Shown one piece after another: positions 8,946 to 16,961 of a stretch of DNA of 64,000 bases. How positions within the stretch are numbered: position 1 is the first letter of the stretch; each line of letters opens with the position of its first letter. The stretch lies in assembly GCA_934662565.1 (NCBI GenBank), contig CAKUKI010000002.1, positions 280,386 to 344,385 of the forward strand. Direction: 5' to 3'. The position numbers and the translations under genes are program-made. Under the pieces are notes generated by a model that saw only the letters and a list, made by a program, of their open reading frames with translations, ran no database searches and was not told the origin of the DNA. The DNA comes from an uncultured Elusimicrobiales bacterium. GTDB taxonomy: Bacteria; Elusimicrobiota; Elusimicrobia; Elusimicrobiales; Elusimicrobiaceae.

Positions 8946-9575
8946 ATGTATAAAAAAATATTTTTAATGTTTGCCGCTTGCCTGTTGGCGGCGTGCAGTA
9001 CGGTGGGAGTAAAAAACATCCCGTCCGGCGCGCGCGGACACAAGCGGGTAGATTATTTTGCCGGAGGACGGCAACAGGTGGCGTTTAAGGTGGTGGCGCA
9101 ACTTTCGGACGGTTATTTGCAAGGCGTGTTGCGGGTCAAAAAAGTAGGGCCGGACGATTATGATGTGCTTTTGTTGGGCGAGGGCGCGTATAAATATATG
9201 GAAGCCGTAGTGTCGTCTTCCGGCGTGGCGTATAAACATTTGTTTAAGGATGCCGATACCCCTTTTGCCCGCGGGCGCATTAACCAATTTTTGCAACTTT
9301 TGCTGGCGGACGCGGGTACTTTTAGCGGATACCGCGTAAAAAACGGGGAAGAAATTTTGACCTATAAAAATAAAGAGGGCAAAACCCGCCTGTTGTATAA
9401 AGAAGGTGCTACCTATCCAACGGCGGCCGAATCTTCCACCTTGCTTAGCAAGGCCGAACTGACTTATGACGAATATGCCCCCGTGGATGCGGACGGCGCG
9501 TTGGAAATCCCGCATGTGGCCGTATATCGGGTGGGGGGAATTACGTTAGATTTAACGCTCATCAGCGTGCGGTAA
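8946..9575 (+). CDS. Predicted lipoprotein, unknown function
   Basis: 209 residues. Signal peptide with lipobox LLAAC, so Cys at about residue 16 should be lipidated. The mature part is beta-rich (FKVVAQLSDGYLQGVLRVKKVG, YKYMEAVV), faintly reminiscent of the LolB/DUF3261 outer-membrane lipoprotein group, but I cannot assign it. A TATAAT-like -10 lies at 8916-8921 and a bidirectional terminator follows at 9596-9629, so it is a single-gene unit. Confidence 0.8.
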   Translation: MYKKIFLMFAACLLAACSTVGVKNIPSGARGHKRVDYFAGGRQQVAFKVVAQLSDGYLQGVLRVKKVGPDDYDVLLLGEGAYKYMEAVVSSSGVAYKHLFKDADTPFARGRINQFLQLLLADAGTFSGYRVKNGEEILTYKNKEGKTRLLYKEGATYPTAAESSTLLSKAELTYDEYAPVDADGALEIPHVAVYRVGGITLDLTLISVR

Positions 9576-9595
9576 AGATTTGGAAAAAACATCCT

Positions 9596-9629
9596 AAAAA
9601 AAGCCCGCCCGAAAGGCCGGCTTTTTTGT
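9596..9629. terminator. Bidirectional intrinsic terminator
   Basis: An A-run, the GC-rich arms AAGCCCGCC and GGCCGGCTT around a CGAAA loop, then a T-run ending about 9628. It sits between convergent genes (lipoprotein on plus, flippase on minus) and can serve both. Confidence 0.85.
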
Positions 9630-9651
9630 TTGCTTGAAAAACGGATAAGAA

Positions 9652-11061
9652 CTATGCTTTTTTAAGAATAAGCCCCATCCATGCGGGGTAGAGCGTAAGC
9701 AAAATTACTTCCGCCCATACCGCATGGTGCCAGTAGCACGCTATCAGTACGGTGGCTACGCAAACGGCGCTCATCAACATTAGTTTTTTATATTCGTATC
9801 CAATGGGGTATACTTTTTGCGTAAACGCAAATAACGCGCTGGCCATGGCCGCATAGCTTAGCGCCACCGCCCAGCCTGCCCCTATAATGCCCCAGCGTGG
9901 TACCAAACACAAATTGGTGGTAATGCTCACCACGGCCCCTAACAGGGTAATCCACATCAAAACGCGGGTTTTTTTGGTCAGCACCGGCCCTACCATAAAA
10001 TTGATGTACAGCCCATAGAAAAAATAACCTGTCACAATAAGCGGTATAATTTTTAAGCCGCCCCAGTAGTTCGGGTTAATCAGGTGGAAAGAGCCAAACA
10101 GGTTGCTTTGGATAATATCCGGCATTAAAAAGGAAATCCCCAGTAAAAACCAACTACCCAGTGCAAAGAAAAAAGACAGCACTTTGGCAAAGGTATCTTT
10201 AGCGTCACTGTCTTTGGCGTGGGCCAAAAAGAACGGCCGCCATGCTTGGTCAAACATAGACACCAAAAGCATCATAAATACACCTATTTTGAAGTTGGCC
10301 TGATAAACCCCCACTTGTTCTACCCCCACCAAATGCACCAAAATCGGCTTGTCTATCACACTGACGAGCAAACTGGCTACTCCGGCCGGTACAAAGGGCC
10401 ACGCAAAATGCCACATTTCTTTTTGCAATTTCCAATCAAAACAAAACGGATTGTGGCTTTTTAATTCCGGCACCCATACAGGTATTAATAACGCCAAAGA
10501 AGCCAAGGACGCCCCGATATTGGCCCATAAAATGGATTTTGGCCCATGGTGCAGTACCGCCAGAAAAATTACATTCAGCGCCACATTGACTACAATGGAA
10601 AACGCCCTCACACCCGCAAAATACCACGCTCTGCGTTCCAAGCGCAGTTTGGTAAATGCAATCATATTGAGGACGTCTAAAAACAAAATAGCGGCGGCCA
10701 GTTGAAAAAGCCCAAAGTCTTCTCCTAATCCCCATACGCGCGCGGCTTGCGGGGCCAATACATACAAAAGCCCGCCCAAGGCTAGCGCATTGGCCAGTAC
10801 GCCGTAAAAACATTGGCGGAAAACTTTATGTTTGTCTTCGGCATCACTGGCAAAACGCAAATAGCTTTGGTCTAAACCAAACAGAAATACAACGCTTAAA
10901 AGTGCAATAGCGGCAAACACGGTGGCAATCGCCCCGTATTGCTGCGGAAGCAGATAATAAGTATAAAACGGAACTAAACAAAAATTGAGCAGCCGCGCCA
11001 GCACGGTAGACGTGCCGTAAACTAATGTTTCTTTGCCTAGGCGCTTGATATCTTTTGCCAT
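9652..11061 (-). CDS. Polysaccharide flippase (Wzx/MATE-like oligosaccharide exporter)
   Basis: 469 residues with about 12-14 membrane helices. The N-terminal stretch KRLGKETLVYGTSTVLARLLNF and LVPFYTYYLLPQQYG are typical of the polysaccharide biosynthesis protein (PST) family, which flips lipid-linked oligosaccharides across the inner membrane. The start ATG at 11061 has no Shine-Dalgarno; directly upstream is the U-run of a terminator hairpin. Expression therefore depends on readthrough, an internal or leaderless start, or a non-standard initiation mode. Confidence 0.9.
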   Translation of the reverse strand: MAKDIKRLGKETLVYGTSTVLARLLNFCLVPFYTYYLLPQQYGAIATVFAAIALLSVVFLFGLDQSYLRFASDAEDKHKVFRQCFYGVLANALALGGLLYVLAPQAARVWGLGEDFGLFQLAAAILFLDVLNMIAFTKLRLERRAWYFAGVRAFSIVVNVALNVIFLAVLHHGPKSILWANIGASLASLALLIPVWVPELKSHNPFCFDWKLQKEMWHFAWPFVPAGVASLLVSVIDKPILVHLVGVEQVGVYQANFKIGVFMMLLVSMFDQAWRPFFLAHAKDSDAKDTFAKVLSFFFALGSWFLLGISFLMPDIIQSNLFGSFHLINPNYWGGLKIIPLIVTGYFFYGLYINFMVGPVLTKKTRVLMWITLLGAVVSITTNLCLVPRWGIIGAGWAVALSYAAMASALFAFTQKVYPIGYEYKKLMLMSAVCVATVLIACYWHHAVWAEVILLTLYPAWMGLILKKA

Positions 11062-11065
11062 AAAT

Positions 11066-11100
11066 AAAAAAAGCCCGCACGGGCGTAAAAACCCGTGCGG
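11066..11100 (-). terminator. Intrinsic terminator of the rnhB-yraN-pnp operon
   Basis: 9-bp perfect stem CCGCACGGG/CCCGTGCGG (11074-11100) followed on the minus strand by a run of seven T. It lies 12 bp after the phosphorylase stop and ends 5 bp before the flippase start codon. Confidence 0.9.
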
Positions 11101-11112
11101 AGCGGAATATCC

Positions 11113-11934
11113 TTATAATTTTACAAACAAAATTTCCAGCAATTTTTTGAATTTGCCTTCAATTTTTTTGGTTTCGCTGATGGTTTGCGCATGGGAGAGC
11201 GGTTCTTTGGCAATCCCGCAACCCATGTTGCTTACCCACGCTAGGCCCAGTACGCTAATGCCGCATTGGCGGGCCACTAACACTTCCGGCACGACGGACA
11301 TACCCACCACGGTAGCACCCCATTTTTTGAACATTTGGATTTCGGCCGGCGTTTCAAAGTTGGGGCCGGTGGCGGCCAAATAAACACCTTCGCCCGCTAC
11401 CACGCCCGCTTTTTTGGCGGCGGCCATGGCTACTTTACGCATGGCTTTATCGTACGCTTCGGACAAGTCAAAAAACATGGGGCCGAAGGATTCGTCGTGG
11501 TTGCCGATTAAGGGGTTGTTGCACATAAAGTTGATGTGGTCTTTCAGTACGCACAGGGAGCCGGGTTTGAGTTTCATATCCAGCGAGCCTACCGCCGCAG
11601 ACACCAACAGTTTTTGCACGCCGAGCATTTTTAAGGTGCGGATAGAAATGGCCAAATCCTTCATGGGGTGGCCTTCGTAATAGTGGAATCTGCCTTGCAT
11701 GACCACAAGTTTACGGCCTTTATATACGCCAAAAATCAAATTGCCGCTATGGCCGGGGACAGTGCTTTGTAAGAACCCGGGGATGGTAGAATACGGAATT
11801 TTAATTTCCTTTTCCAAGGGCGGAATGGAGCCTGCTAAACCGGAGCCGGTAATTAGGGCAATTTCCGGTTGGAAATTTTTAGTTTTCTTGTTGATATAAG
11901 CGGCTGCTTTTTTTACTTGCGCTAATTGGGTCAT
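11113..11934 (-). CDS. Purine-nucleoside phosphorylase
   Basis: 273 residues of the trimeric PNP/MTAP family, which splits purine nucleosides with phosphate to base and ribose-1-phosphate. Visible motifs: LITGSGLAG (phosphate loop), GRFHYYEGHPM, ATGPNFETPAE and VGMSVVPEVLVARQCG. The usual NAAGG is SAAVGS, a little like methylthioadenosine phosphorylase, so the substrate (inosine/guanosine or methylthioadenosine) is not certain. Downstream of yraN by 18 bp in one operon. Confidence 0.92.
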   Translation of the reverse strand: MTQLAQVKKAAAYINKKTKNFQPEIALITGSGLAGSIPPLEKEIKIPYSTIPGFLQSTVPGHSGNLIFGVYKGRKLVVMQGRFHYYEGHPMKDLAISIRTLKMLGVQKLLVSAAVGSLDMKLKPGSLCVLKDHINFMCNNPLIGNHDESFGPMFFDLSEAYDKAMRKVAMAAAKKAGVVAGEGVYLAATGPNFETPAEIQMFKKWGATVVGMSVVPEVLVARQCGISVLGLAWVSNMGCGIAKEPLSHAQTISETKKIEGKFKKLLEILFVKL

Positions 11935-11952
11935 AGTTCCTCCACATTTAAT

Positions 11953-12306
11953 TTATAGCGTAGTTCTGGACGGGATAAACGCATGGGAAATAAGTTCCGT
12001 TTTATCCGGCAGAATACACACCACATCAAATCTAATACTATCAAATTTTAAGCGTTTACCGGCTACATATAACGCGGCCGTTTGGGCAATGCGCCGTTGT
12101 TTGGCCGGTGTGACGGCCGCCAACGGCCCGCCAAACGCGCTATATGCCCGCGCTTTTACTTCCACAAAAACCAAGGTTTTGCCGTCTAACGCAATTAAAT
12201 CAATTTCCCCACAGGGCGCCGCGTAATTTTTTTCTAAAATACGCCACCCGCGTGCGGTTAAAAATCGGGCGGCTTGTTCTTCGCCCGCGCGGCCTTGTGC
12301 GTTCAT
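11953..12306 (-). CDS. yraN: YraN/UPF0102 family endonuclease-like protein
   Basis: 117 residues. Keeps the restriction-nuclease-like core: GRAGEEQAARFL, then the E...EIDLI...VFVEVK catalytic pattern (GEIDLIALDGKTLVFVEVKAR). The biological function of the family is not settled, although it resembles Holliday-junction resolvases in fold. The ATG at 12306 overlaps the rnhB stop as ATGA, the usual gene pairing of yraN with rnhB. Confidence 0.93.
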   Translation of the reverse strand: MNAQGRAGEEQAARFLTARGWRILEKNYAAPCGEIDLIALDGKTLVFVEVKARAYSAFGGPLAAVTPAKQRRIAQTAALYVAGKRLKFDSIRFDVVCILPDKTELISHAFIPSRTTL

Positions 12307-12944
12307 GGCAATAAAGACGGTTGCAACACCGCCCTCACCGGCCCGAACGAACGGCGGTGCTGCGGGCAGGGGCCGTATTTGCGTAAGGCTTCCAAATGGG
12401 CGGCCGTGCCGTAGCCTTTGTGTGCGGCAAAGCCGTACTGCGGGTAGAGTTTATCCAAGGTTTCCATATATTTATCCCGCGCTACTTTGGCCACAATGCT
12501 GGCCGCCGCAATATTTAAGGATTTGGCATCTCCGTCCACCACCGCTATTTGGCGTAAATTGAGCCCTTTTACCAAGTGGGGGCCGTCCACCAGTACTAAC
12601 GGGGACGGAACCTCCATAAACTTGGCACAGGCGCGGCGCATGGCTAAAAAAGTGGCTTGTAAAATGTTCAGGCGGTCAATTTCCCGCGCGGAGGCAAACC
12701 CCACCCCATACAATACGCCCAAGTGGCGCATACGGGCTAAAAGTTCTTCGCGTTTTTTGGCGGAAATTTTTTTACTGTCGTTGACGTCCGAAAAATACAT
12801 ACTTAAAGAGGGGGGAACATAACACGCGCAAGCCACCACCGGCCCCGCCAGCGGCCCGCGCCCAGCTTCGTCTATACCAATGAGTATATCCGTTTCGTAT
12901 TGGAATGCAGTGTTTTTGTCAAAATCTTGCAGGGGCGTCTTCAT
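12303..12944 (-). CDS. rnhB: Ribonuclease HII
   Basis: 213 residues; removes ribonucleotides misincorporated into DNA. The DEAGRGPLAG motif near the N-terminus gives the first catalytic acidic residues, VDGDAKSLNIAAASIVAKVARD the middle block, and the YPQYGFAAHKGYGTAAH segment the substrate-binding part. First of the rnhB-yraN-pnp operon. Only 27 bp separate it from the upstream secreted-protein gene, for which I see no terminator, so readthrough from that gene is possible. Confidence 0.96.
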   Translation of the reverse strand: MKTPLQDFDKNTAFQYETDILIGIDEAGRGPLAGPVVACACYVPPSLSMYFSDVNDSKKISAKKREELLARMRHLGVLYGVGFASAREIDRLNILQATFLAMRRACAKFMEVPSPLVLVDGPHLVKGLNLRQIAVVDGDAKSLNIAAASIVAKVARDKYMETLDKLYPQYGFAAHKGYGTAAHLEALRKYGPCPQHRRSFGPVRAVLQPSLLP

Positions 12945-12971
12945 AATAAACGTTCTTTTATTATAGCAGTT

Positions 12972-14357
12972 TTAGAAGATAGACCCGATAATTACATTTA
13001 CTTCCGGCATTTTTTTGAGTTCTTCCACCGGCGCAAGAACCATTTTTTGGTAAAAAACTTCCGCTTTTCCGTGCCGCATGCCGCTAGTGGACATGGGGGA
13101 TATTGGCACAAAGAAATTAAACATAACCTGCTGCGTAGCGGTTTGGCCGTGGGTGGTCAGGCTGATGTTTTTTATTTCGTTTACATGAACATGCAAACGG
13201 TTGACGGAAGAATATTCATGCGGGGTCACGCGGAGCCAAACGCTTTTATCTTTGGAATATAACGCCATTTGTTTGGTTTTAGGGTCAAAAATAGCGGTTA
13301 TTCCTTCCGGCGAGCTCTTTTTATCCAGCAAAAATTTATAAAGTTCCAGTATATCGTCCAAACTGCCGTTAAAATCCGCCACCGGATATTTATTGCGCCC
13401 AATACGCAGGACGGAGTTGGGTTTAATGTGACGGATAGAAACCATATTGTAAGAATCCGTCAGTTTTTGTTCGTAAGAAAAAATTAACGCTTTGGGGTCA
13501 AAGGCTTCTCCGTTGACGGATTCCAAATTTTTTAAGTAGCGCAGGCGCAAACGGCCTTCTTGCCCGTTGGGAAATACCTGTGCCATTAAATCACGCTGTT
13601 GGGCAAACAACTCTTTCATACGGGCCAGCACTTCTTTTTCCAAACGGGGGGAACGGGCCTTGGCTACTTGCCCAAAAAACTGGTACATGTGCGGGGTAAG
13701 CGTGCGCAGGTTATCTTTATAATAAATGGTGGCAAATTGTTGGAAATAATCCGGATTATTAGCCGCACCCCGTTTAATGCGCATGGCGTTCATTTGCGCC
13801 CAAGCGGACATCACATCATTCGGGTTGCGCATTACAATATTCATAAGGGCTTCTTTTAAGCTAAAATTGACATTCTTATCCGGCGCGTTTACTTTTTTAG
13901 CATGTGCCACCTGTTTGGCGGTGCGTTGTTTGACCACCCGTTGCGTGACCCGCACGCCTAAATCTTCAGACAGGCGGTTTAATTCCGCTTCTTCCCGCCG
14001 GCGGTTGATGCGTTCCAGCACGGCATTTTTAACGTGGGCTTTTTTACCTTTGGCTTGCGCGGCAACCGCTTTGTGGTTTTGGGCGGCTTTGGGGGTGGAG
14101 GACGGGGCTGCTTGAGCCGCGGGTGCGGGTTGTGTTTGTGCAGAAACGCGATTAGCGGATTTTTGCATAGAGGCCTGCGCGGCTTTTTTGGCTTTGGTGG
14201 CCTCGGCATATTTGAAAGCGGCCGAGTGGTTTTTGCCGGATTTTTGAACGAAAACGCGCGCGGCTTTGCCGGCACTTTTTAACACGCTGTTTTGTGCGCG
14301 GGCAAAAACGGGGAGTAAAAACAATAAACAAACCAAAAGTGTTATTTTTCTGTTCAT
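12972..14357 (-). CDS. Secreted protein with Lys/Ala-rich N-terminal region, unknown function
   Basis: 461 residues: signal peptide (NRKITLLVCLLFLLPVFARA), then about 120 residues rich in Ala, Lys and Gln and probably disordered, then a folded C-terminal domain from about residue 165 to the end. I do not recognise the domain. The composition and architecture match the proteins at 20139, 47002 and 48118, suggesting a genome-wide family of secreted proteins with a shared linker style. The Shine-Dalgarno is poor and TACTAAT lies next to the start codon. Confidence 0.75.
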   Translation of the reverse strand: MNRKITLLVCLLFLLPVFARAQNSVLKSAGKAARVFVQKSGKNHSAAFKYAEATKAKKAAQASMQKSANRVSAQTQPAPAAQAAPSSTPKAAQNHKAVAAQAKGKKAHVKNAVLERINRRREEAELNRLSEDLGVRVTQRVVKQRTAKQVAHAKKVNAPDKNVNFSLKEALMNIVMRNPNDVMSAWAQMNAMRIKRGAANNPDYFQQFATIYYKDNLRTLTPHMYQFFGQVAKARSPRLEKEVLARMKELFAQQRDLMAQVFPNGQEGRLRLRYLKNLESVNGEAFDPKALIFSYEQKLTDSYNMVSIRHIKPNSVLRIGRNKYPVADFNGSLDDILELYKFLLDKKSSPEGITAIFDPKTKQMALYSKDKSVWLRVTPHEYSSVNRLHVHVNEIKNISLTTHGQTATQQVMFNFFVPISPMSTSGMRHGKAEVFYQKMVLAPVEELKKMPEVNVIIGSIF

Positions 14358-14514
14358 ATTAGTAGCCTATCCTTTTTGTTGCAAGAATAAAAGGGCCAAA
14401 AGGCCTAGCGTGTTATGGGCCTTGCCTGTTTTTATAAAAGAACTGCCACCCTTAAATGGGGATAACCCCAGTATAGCAAAAAAATAAAAATAGCGTGAAA
14501 TAATATACACCAAA

Positions 14515-14554
14515 TAAAAAACATCCCGACGCTACTAGTAGGCGTCGGGATGTT
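14515..14554 (-). terminator. Intrinsic terminator after rplS
   Basis: 12-bp perfect stem ACATCCCGACGC (14521-14532) with GCGTCGGGATGT (14542-14553), followed on the minus strand by TTTTTT. It ends the fmt-to-rplS run 32 bp after the rplS stop. Confidence 0.92.
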
Positions 14555-14585
14555 GAATCGGAGTAGGTGAAACCTTGCGGATTAC

Positions 14586-14984
14586 CTATTTAGCCTCTTC
14601 CGTTTTGGCCGCTTCAGCGGCTACCGGAGCGGCAGCGTTAGCGGTGGGTTTTTTTACTTCTTGCAAGCGGGCAGCTTTACCGGAGAGCTTCTTTAAGTAG
14701 TTCAGTTTAGCTCTTCTTACTTTACCGATTTTTAATACTTCAATGCTGTCCACGCGGGGGGAGTGAATCGGGAAAATGCGTTCCACACCCACGCCAAAGG
14801 AGATTTTGCGGACCGTGAAAGTTTCGCCAATGCCGCTGCCTTTGCGCGCTACAACAACGCCGTCAAAAGCCTGCAGTCTTTCGTTGTCGCCTTCAACAAC
14901 TTTCACTTTTACTCTTACGGTATCGCCCGCTTTGAAGACCGGTACGTTGGTCTTGAGATTGTGTTTAATTTGGTTAATGTTCAT
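14586..14984 (-). CDS. rplS: 50S ribosomal protein L19
   Basis: 132 residues. The L19 core is clear: FKAGDTVRVKVKVVEGDNERLQAFDGVVVARKGSG and SPRVDSIEVLKIGKVRRAKLNYL. The last about 20 residues form an Ala/Lys/Glu-rich extension beyond the usual length of about 115. Strong GGAGGAAG ribosome-binding site. Last gene of the rpsP-khpA-trmD-rplS operon. Confidence 0.98.
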   Translation of the reverse strand: MNINQIKHNLKTNVPVFKAGDTVRVKVKVVEGDNERLQAFDGVVVARKGSGIGETFTVRKISFGVGVERIFPIHSPRVDSIEVLKIGKVRRAKLNYLKKLSGKAARLQEVKKPTANAAAPVAAEAAKTEEAK

Positions 14985-15007
14985 AAAACAACTTCCTCCG
15001 AATTCGG

Positions 15008-15733
15008 TTATTTCTTAATTGACGTCTTTTTTACACTGCTGCGCCTTTTTTGCTTTGGAGAGGCTTTACAAAGCAAATCCGGCCTCATTTTTTTGGTTAA
15101 AGCCAAGGCTTGTTCGTACTTCCACTTTTCAATTTCCTTGTGGTTTCCGCCCAATAATACTGCCGGTACCCGTTGCCCGCGCCAAACTTCCGGCCGCGTG
15201 TATTGCGGGGCTTCCAGCAAGTTTTCTTCAAACGACTCAGACGACGTGACGTCGTCTTTCTTAAAAGTTCCGGGCCGTAAACGTGTGAGTGCATCTATCA
15301 TCACGCAAGTGGCCAGTTCTCCGCCGGTGAGGATAAAATCCCCCAGCGACACTTCCAAATCCACCTCTGGGTAAATTCGGGCATCTATGCCTTCATAATG
15401 CCCGCACACAAAAATCAGGTGGCGTTTTTTTGCCAACTTTTTAGCCAATTTCTGGTTAAAAGTTTGGCCGCGCGGGCTGGTTAATATAACGAAAGACGTT
15501 TTTTTGCGTACTTTTTGTATGGCCTGATGGAGCGGTTCCGCCATCATTAACATACCGGGGCCGCCGCCGTAAGGCCTGTCGTCAATCGTTTTGTGCTTAT
15601 CTGTGGTAAAGTCTCTCGGGTTTACAAACCCCAACTTTAGGATTCCCGCCTTACGCGCCCGTCCCACAATGCTGGTACCCAAGGTATGGTCCACCATGTC
15701 CGGAAATGCGGTAATCACATCCACTTTAAGCAT
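15008..15733 (-). CDS. trmD: tRNA (guanine-37-N1)-methyltransferase
   Basis: 241 residues. SPOUT-class enzyme that methylates G37 of tRNAs with a G at position 36, preventing frameshifting. Motifs: N-terminal VDVITAFPDM, RPYGGGPGMLMMAEPL, the knot region FVCGHYEGIDARI, and SLGDFILTGGELA. A basic, Lys-rich tail of about 20 residues closes the protein. The start codon directly abuts the khpA stop. Confidence 0.98.
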   Translation of the reverse strand: MLKVDVITAFPDMVDHTLGTSIVGRARKAGILKLGFVNPRDFTTDKHKTIDDRPYGGGPGMLMMAEPLHQAIQKVRKKTSFVILTSPRGQTFNQKLAKKLAKKRHLIFVCGHYEGIDARIYPEVDLEVSLGDFILTGGELATCVMIDALTRLRPGTFKKDDVTSSESFEENLLEAPQYTRPEVWRGQRVPAVLLGGNHKEIEKWKYEQALALTKKMRPDLLCKASPKQKRRSSVKKTSIKK

Positions 15734-15964
15734 TTAGTCTTCCAATTTCAAGGTGACTTTTTTGTTCTGCTTAGCGGCTGCCGCGCTTAAAACCGTGCGC
15801 ACTGCTTTAATAATGCAGCCGTCTTTGCCAATCACTTTGCCTTTGTCCGCCGCGTCTACCTTTGTGGTCAGGTAGATTTTGTTATCTTCCTCGGTTTCTT
15901 CCACTACCACGTTTTCCGGCGCGGAAGAAAGAGATTTAAGAAGAAGCGTCGCCAATTCTTTCAT
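15734..15964 (-). CDS. khpA: KH-domain RNA-binding protein KhpA
   Basis: 76 residues, single KH domain with the GxxG loop as GKDG (VIGKDGCIIKAVRTVL). KhpA, often with KhpB/EloR, binds many RNAs and affects cell elongation in other bacteria. In the usual rpsP-khpA-rimM-trmD-rplS order rimM would follow; here trmD follows immediately, so rimM is absent from this operon. Confidence 0.93.
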   Translation of the reverse strand: MKELATLLLKSLSSAPENVVVEETEEDNKIYLTTKVDAADKGKVIGKDGCIIKAVRTVLSAAAAKQNKKVTLKLED

Positions 15965-15976
15965 ACGGTTTCCCCG

Positions 15977-16231
15977 TTATTTGGCGGCCGCGTTGGTTTT
16001 TTTAATCAAGTTGGCTACGGTTTTGGACGGTACGGCACCTACTTTCATCCAATATTCCACGCGGGGCATATTCAGTTTAATCTGAGCGGCCGCGTCCGGA
16101 TTGCAAGGATGATACTGGCCCAATACTTCTTTGGCTTCGCTGCCGACGGCCGATTTCTTTTCCATCGCTACAACTCTGTACTGAGGCTGGGATTTTTTAC
16201 CCACCCGTTGTAATCTAATTACTACTGCCAT
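15977..16231 (-). CDS. rpsP: 30S ribosomal protein S16
   Basis: 84 residues with the S16 start AVVIRLQRVGKKSQPQYRVVAMEKKSAV and the VLGQYHPC block. GGAGAAG ribosome-binding site 8 bp upstream. A small CCCC-ATTA-GGGG hairpin lies in the 36-bp gap to rpe. Gene order and direction are those of the conserved S16/TrmD/L19 operon. Confidence 0.98.
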   Translation of the reverse strand: MAVVIRLQRVGKKSQPQYRVVAMEKKSAVGSEAKEVLGQYHPCNPDAAAQIKLNMPRVEYWMKVGAVPSKTVANLIKKTNAAAK

Positions 16232-16267
16232 TATGACTTCTCCTTTGTACCCCTAATGGGGTTAATG

Positions 16268-16960
16268 TTAAATGTCCGAGGCCGCCTGTCTGATTTGCTT
16301 GAGGGCCAATACAGGGTCCGCGGCTTTGAAAATTGCACTCCCCGCTACCAGTGCGTCTGCTCCGGCACGGGCGGCCAATGCGGCCGTATCTTTATTAATT
16401 CCGCCGTCTACTTCCAGCCATACGGGCCGTCCGCTTTGGCGGATTACTTCGCGCACCCCTTGTATTTGCTTCGGGCTGTCCGGCAGAAACGCCTGCCCGC
16501 CGAAACCGGGGTACACGCTCATGACTAAAACTAAATCCAATAAATCCATATACGGGGTTAATGCCTGCGGTTTGGTATCCGGCTTAATGGATACTCCGGC
16601 AAATACCCCGAGCGCTTTTATTTTTTCCAAGGTGGCACGCACATTATCGCGGGCTTCCAAATGAATGGTAATTACGTCCGCTCCTGCTTTGGCAAAAGAT
16701 TCCACAAAGCGGGCCGGTTCCTGTACCATTAAATGCACATCCAAAGGTAATTGGGTGCGGCCGTTTAAGCTGGCCACCAATGCGGGGCCAAAACTTAAAT
16801 TAGGCACAAAATTCCCGTCCATTACGTCTACATGCAACCAATCGGCGCCGGCTTCTTCCACGCGGCAGATGTCTTGTTTCAAATCAAACAAATCCGCCGA
16901 TAACAAAGAGGGCGCAATAGATATTTTACCATTTGCGGGCACCATTTTGGAAGAGGGCAT
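16268..16960 (-). CDS. rpe: Ribulose-phosphate 3-epimerase
   Basis: 230 residues from ATG 16960 (a GGGAGG site lies 9 bp upstream and the PASTA gene stops one base before). A TIM-barrel metal-dependent epimerase interconverting ribulose-5-phosphate and xylulose-5-phosphate in the pentose phosphate pathway. Visible: IAPSLLSADLFDL, the catalytic HVDVMDGNFVPNL, LDVHLMV, VMSVYPGFGGQAF and LEVDGGINKDTA. An in-frame upstream ATG would overlap the previous gene and adds no conserved sequence. Confidence 0.97.
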   Translation of the reverse strand: MPSSKMVPANGKISIAPSLLSADLFDLKQDICRVEEAGADWLHVDVMDGNFVPNLSFGPALVASLNGRTQLPLDVHLMVQEPARFVESFAKAGADVITIHLEARDNVRATLEKIKALGVFAGVSIKPDTKPQALTPYMDLLDLVLVMSVYPGFGGQAFLPDSPKQIQGVREVIRQSGRPVWLEVDGGINKDTAALAARAGADALVAGSAIFKAADPVLALKQIRQAASDI

Positions 16961-16961
16961 T

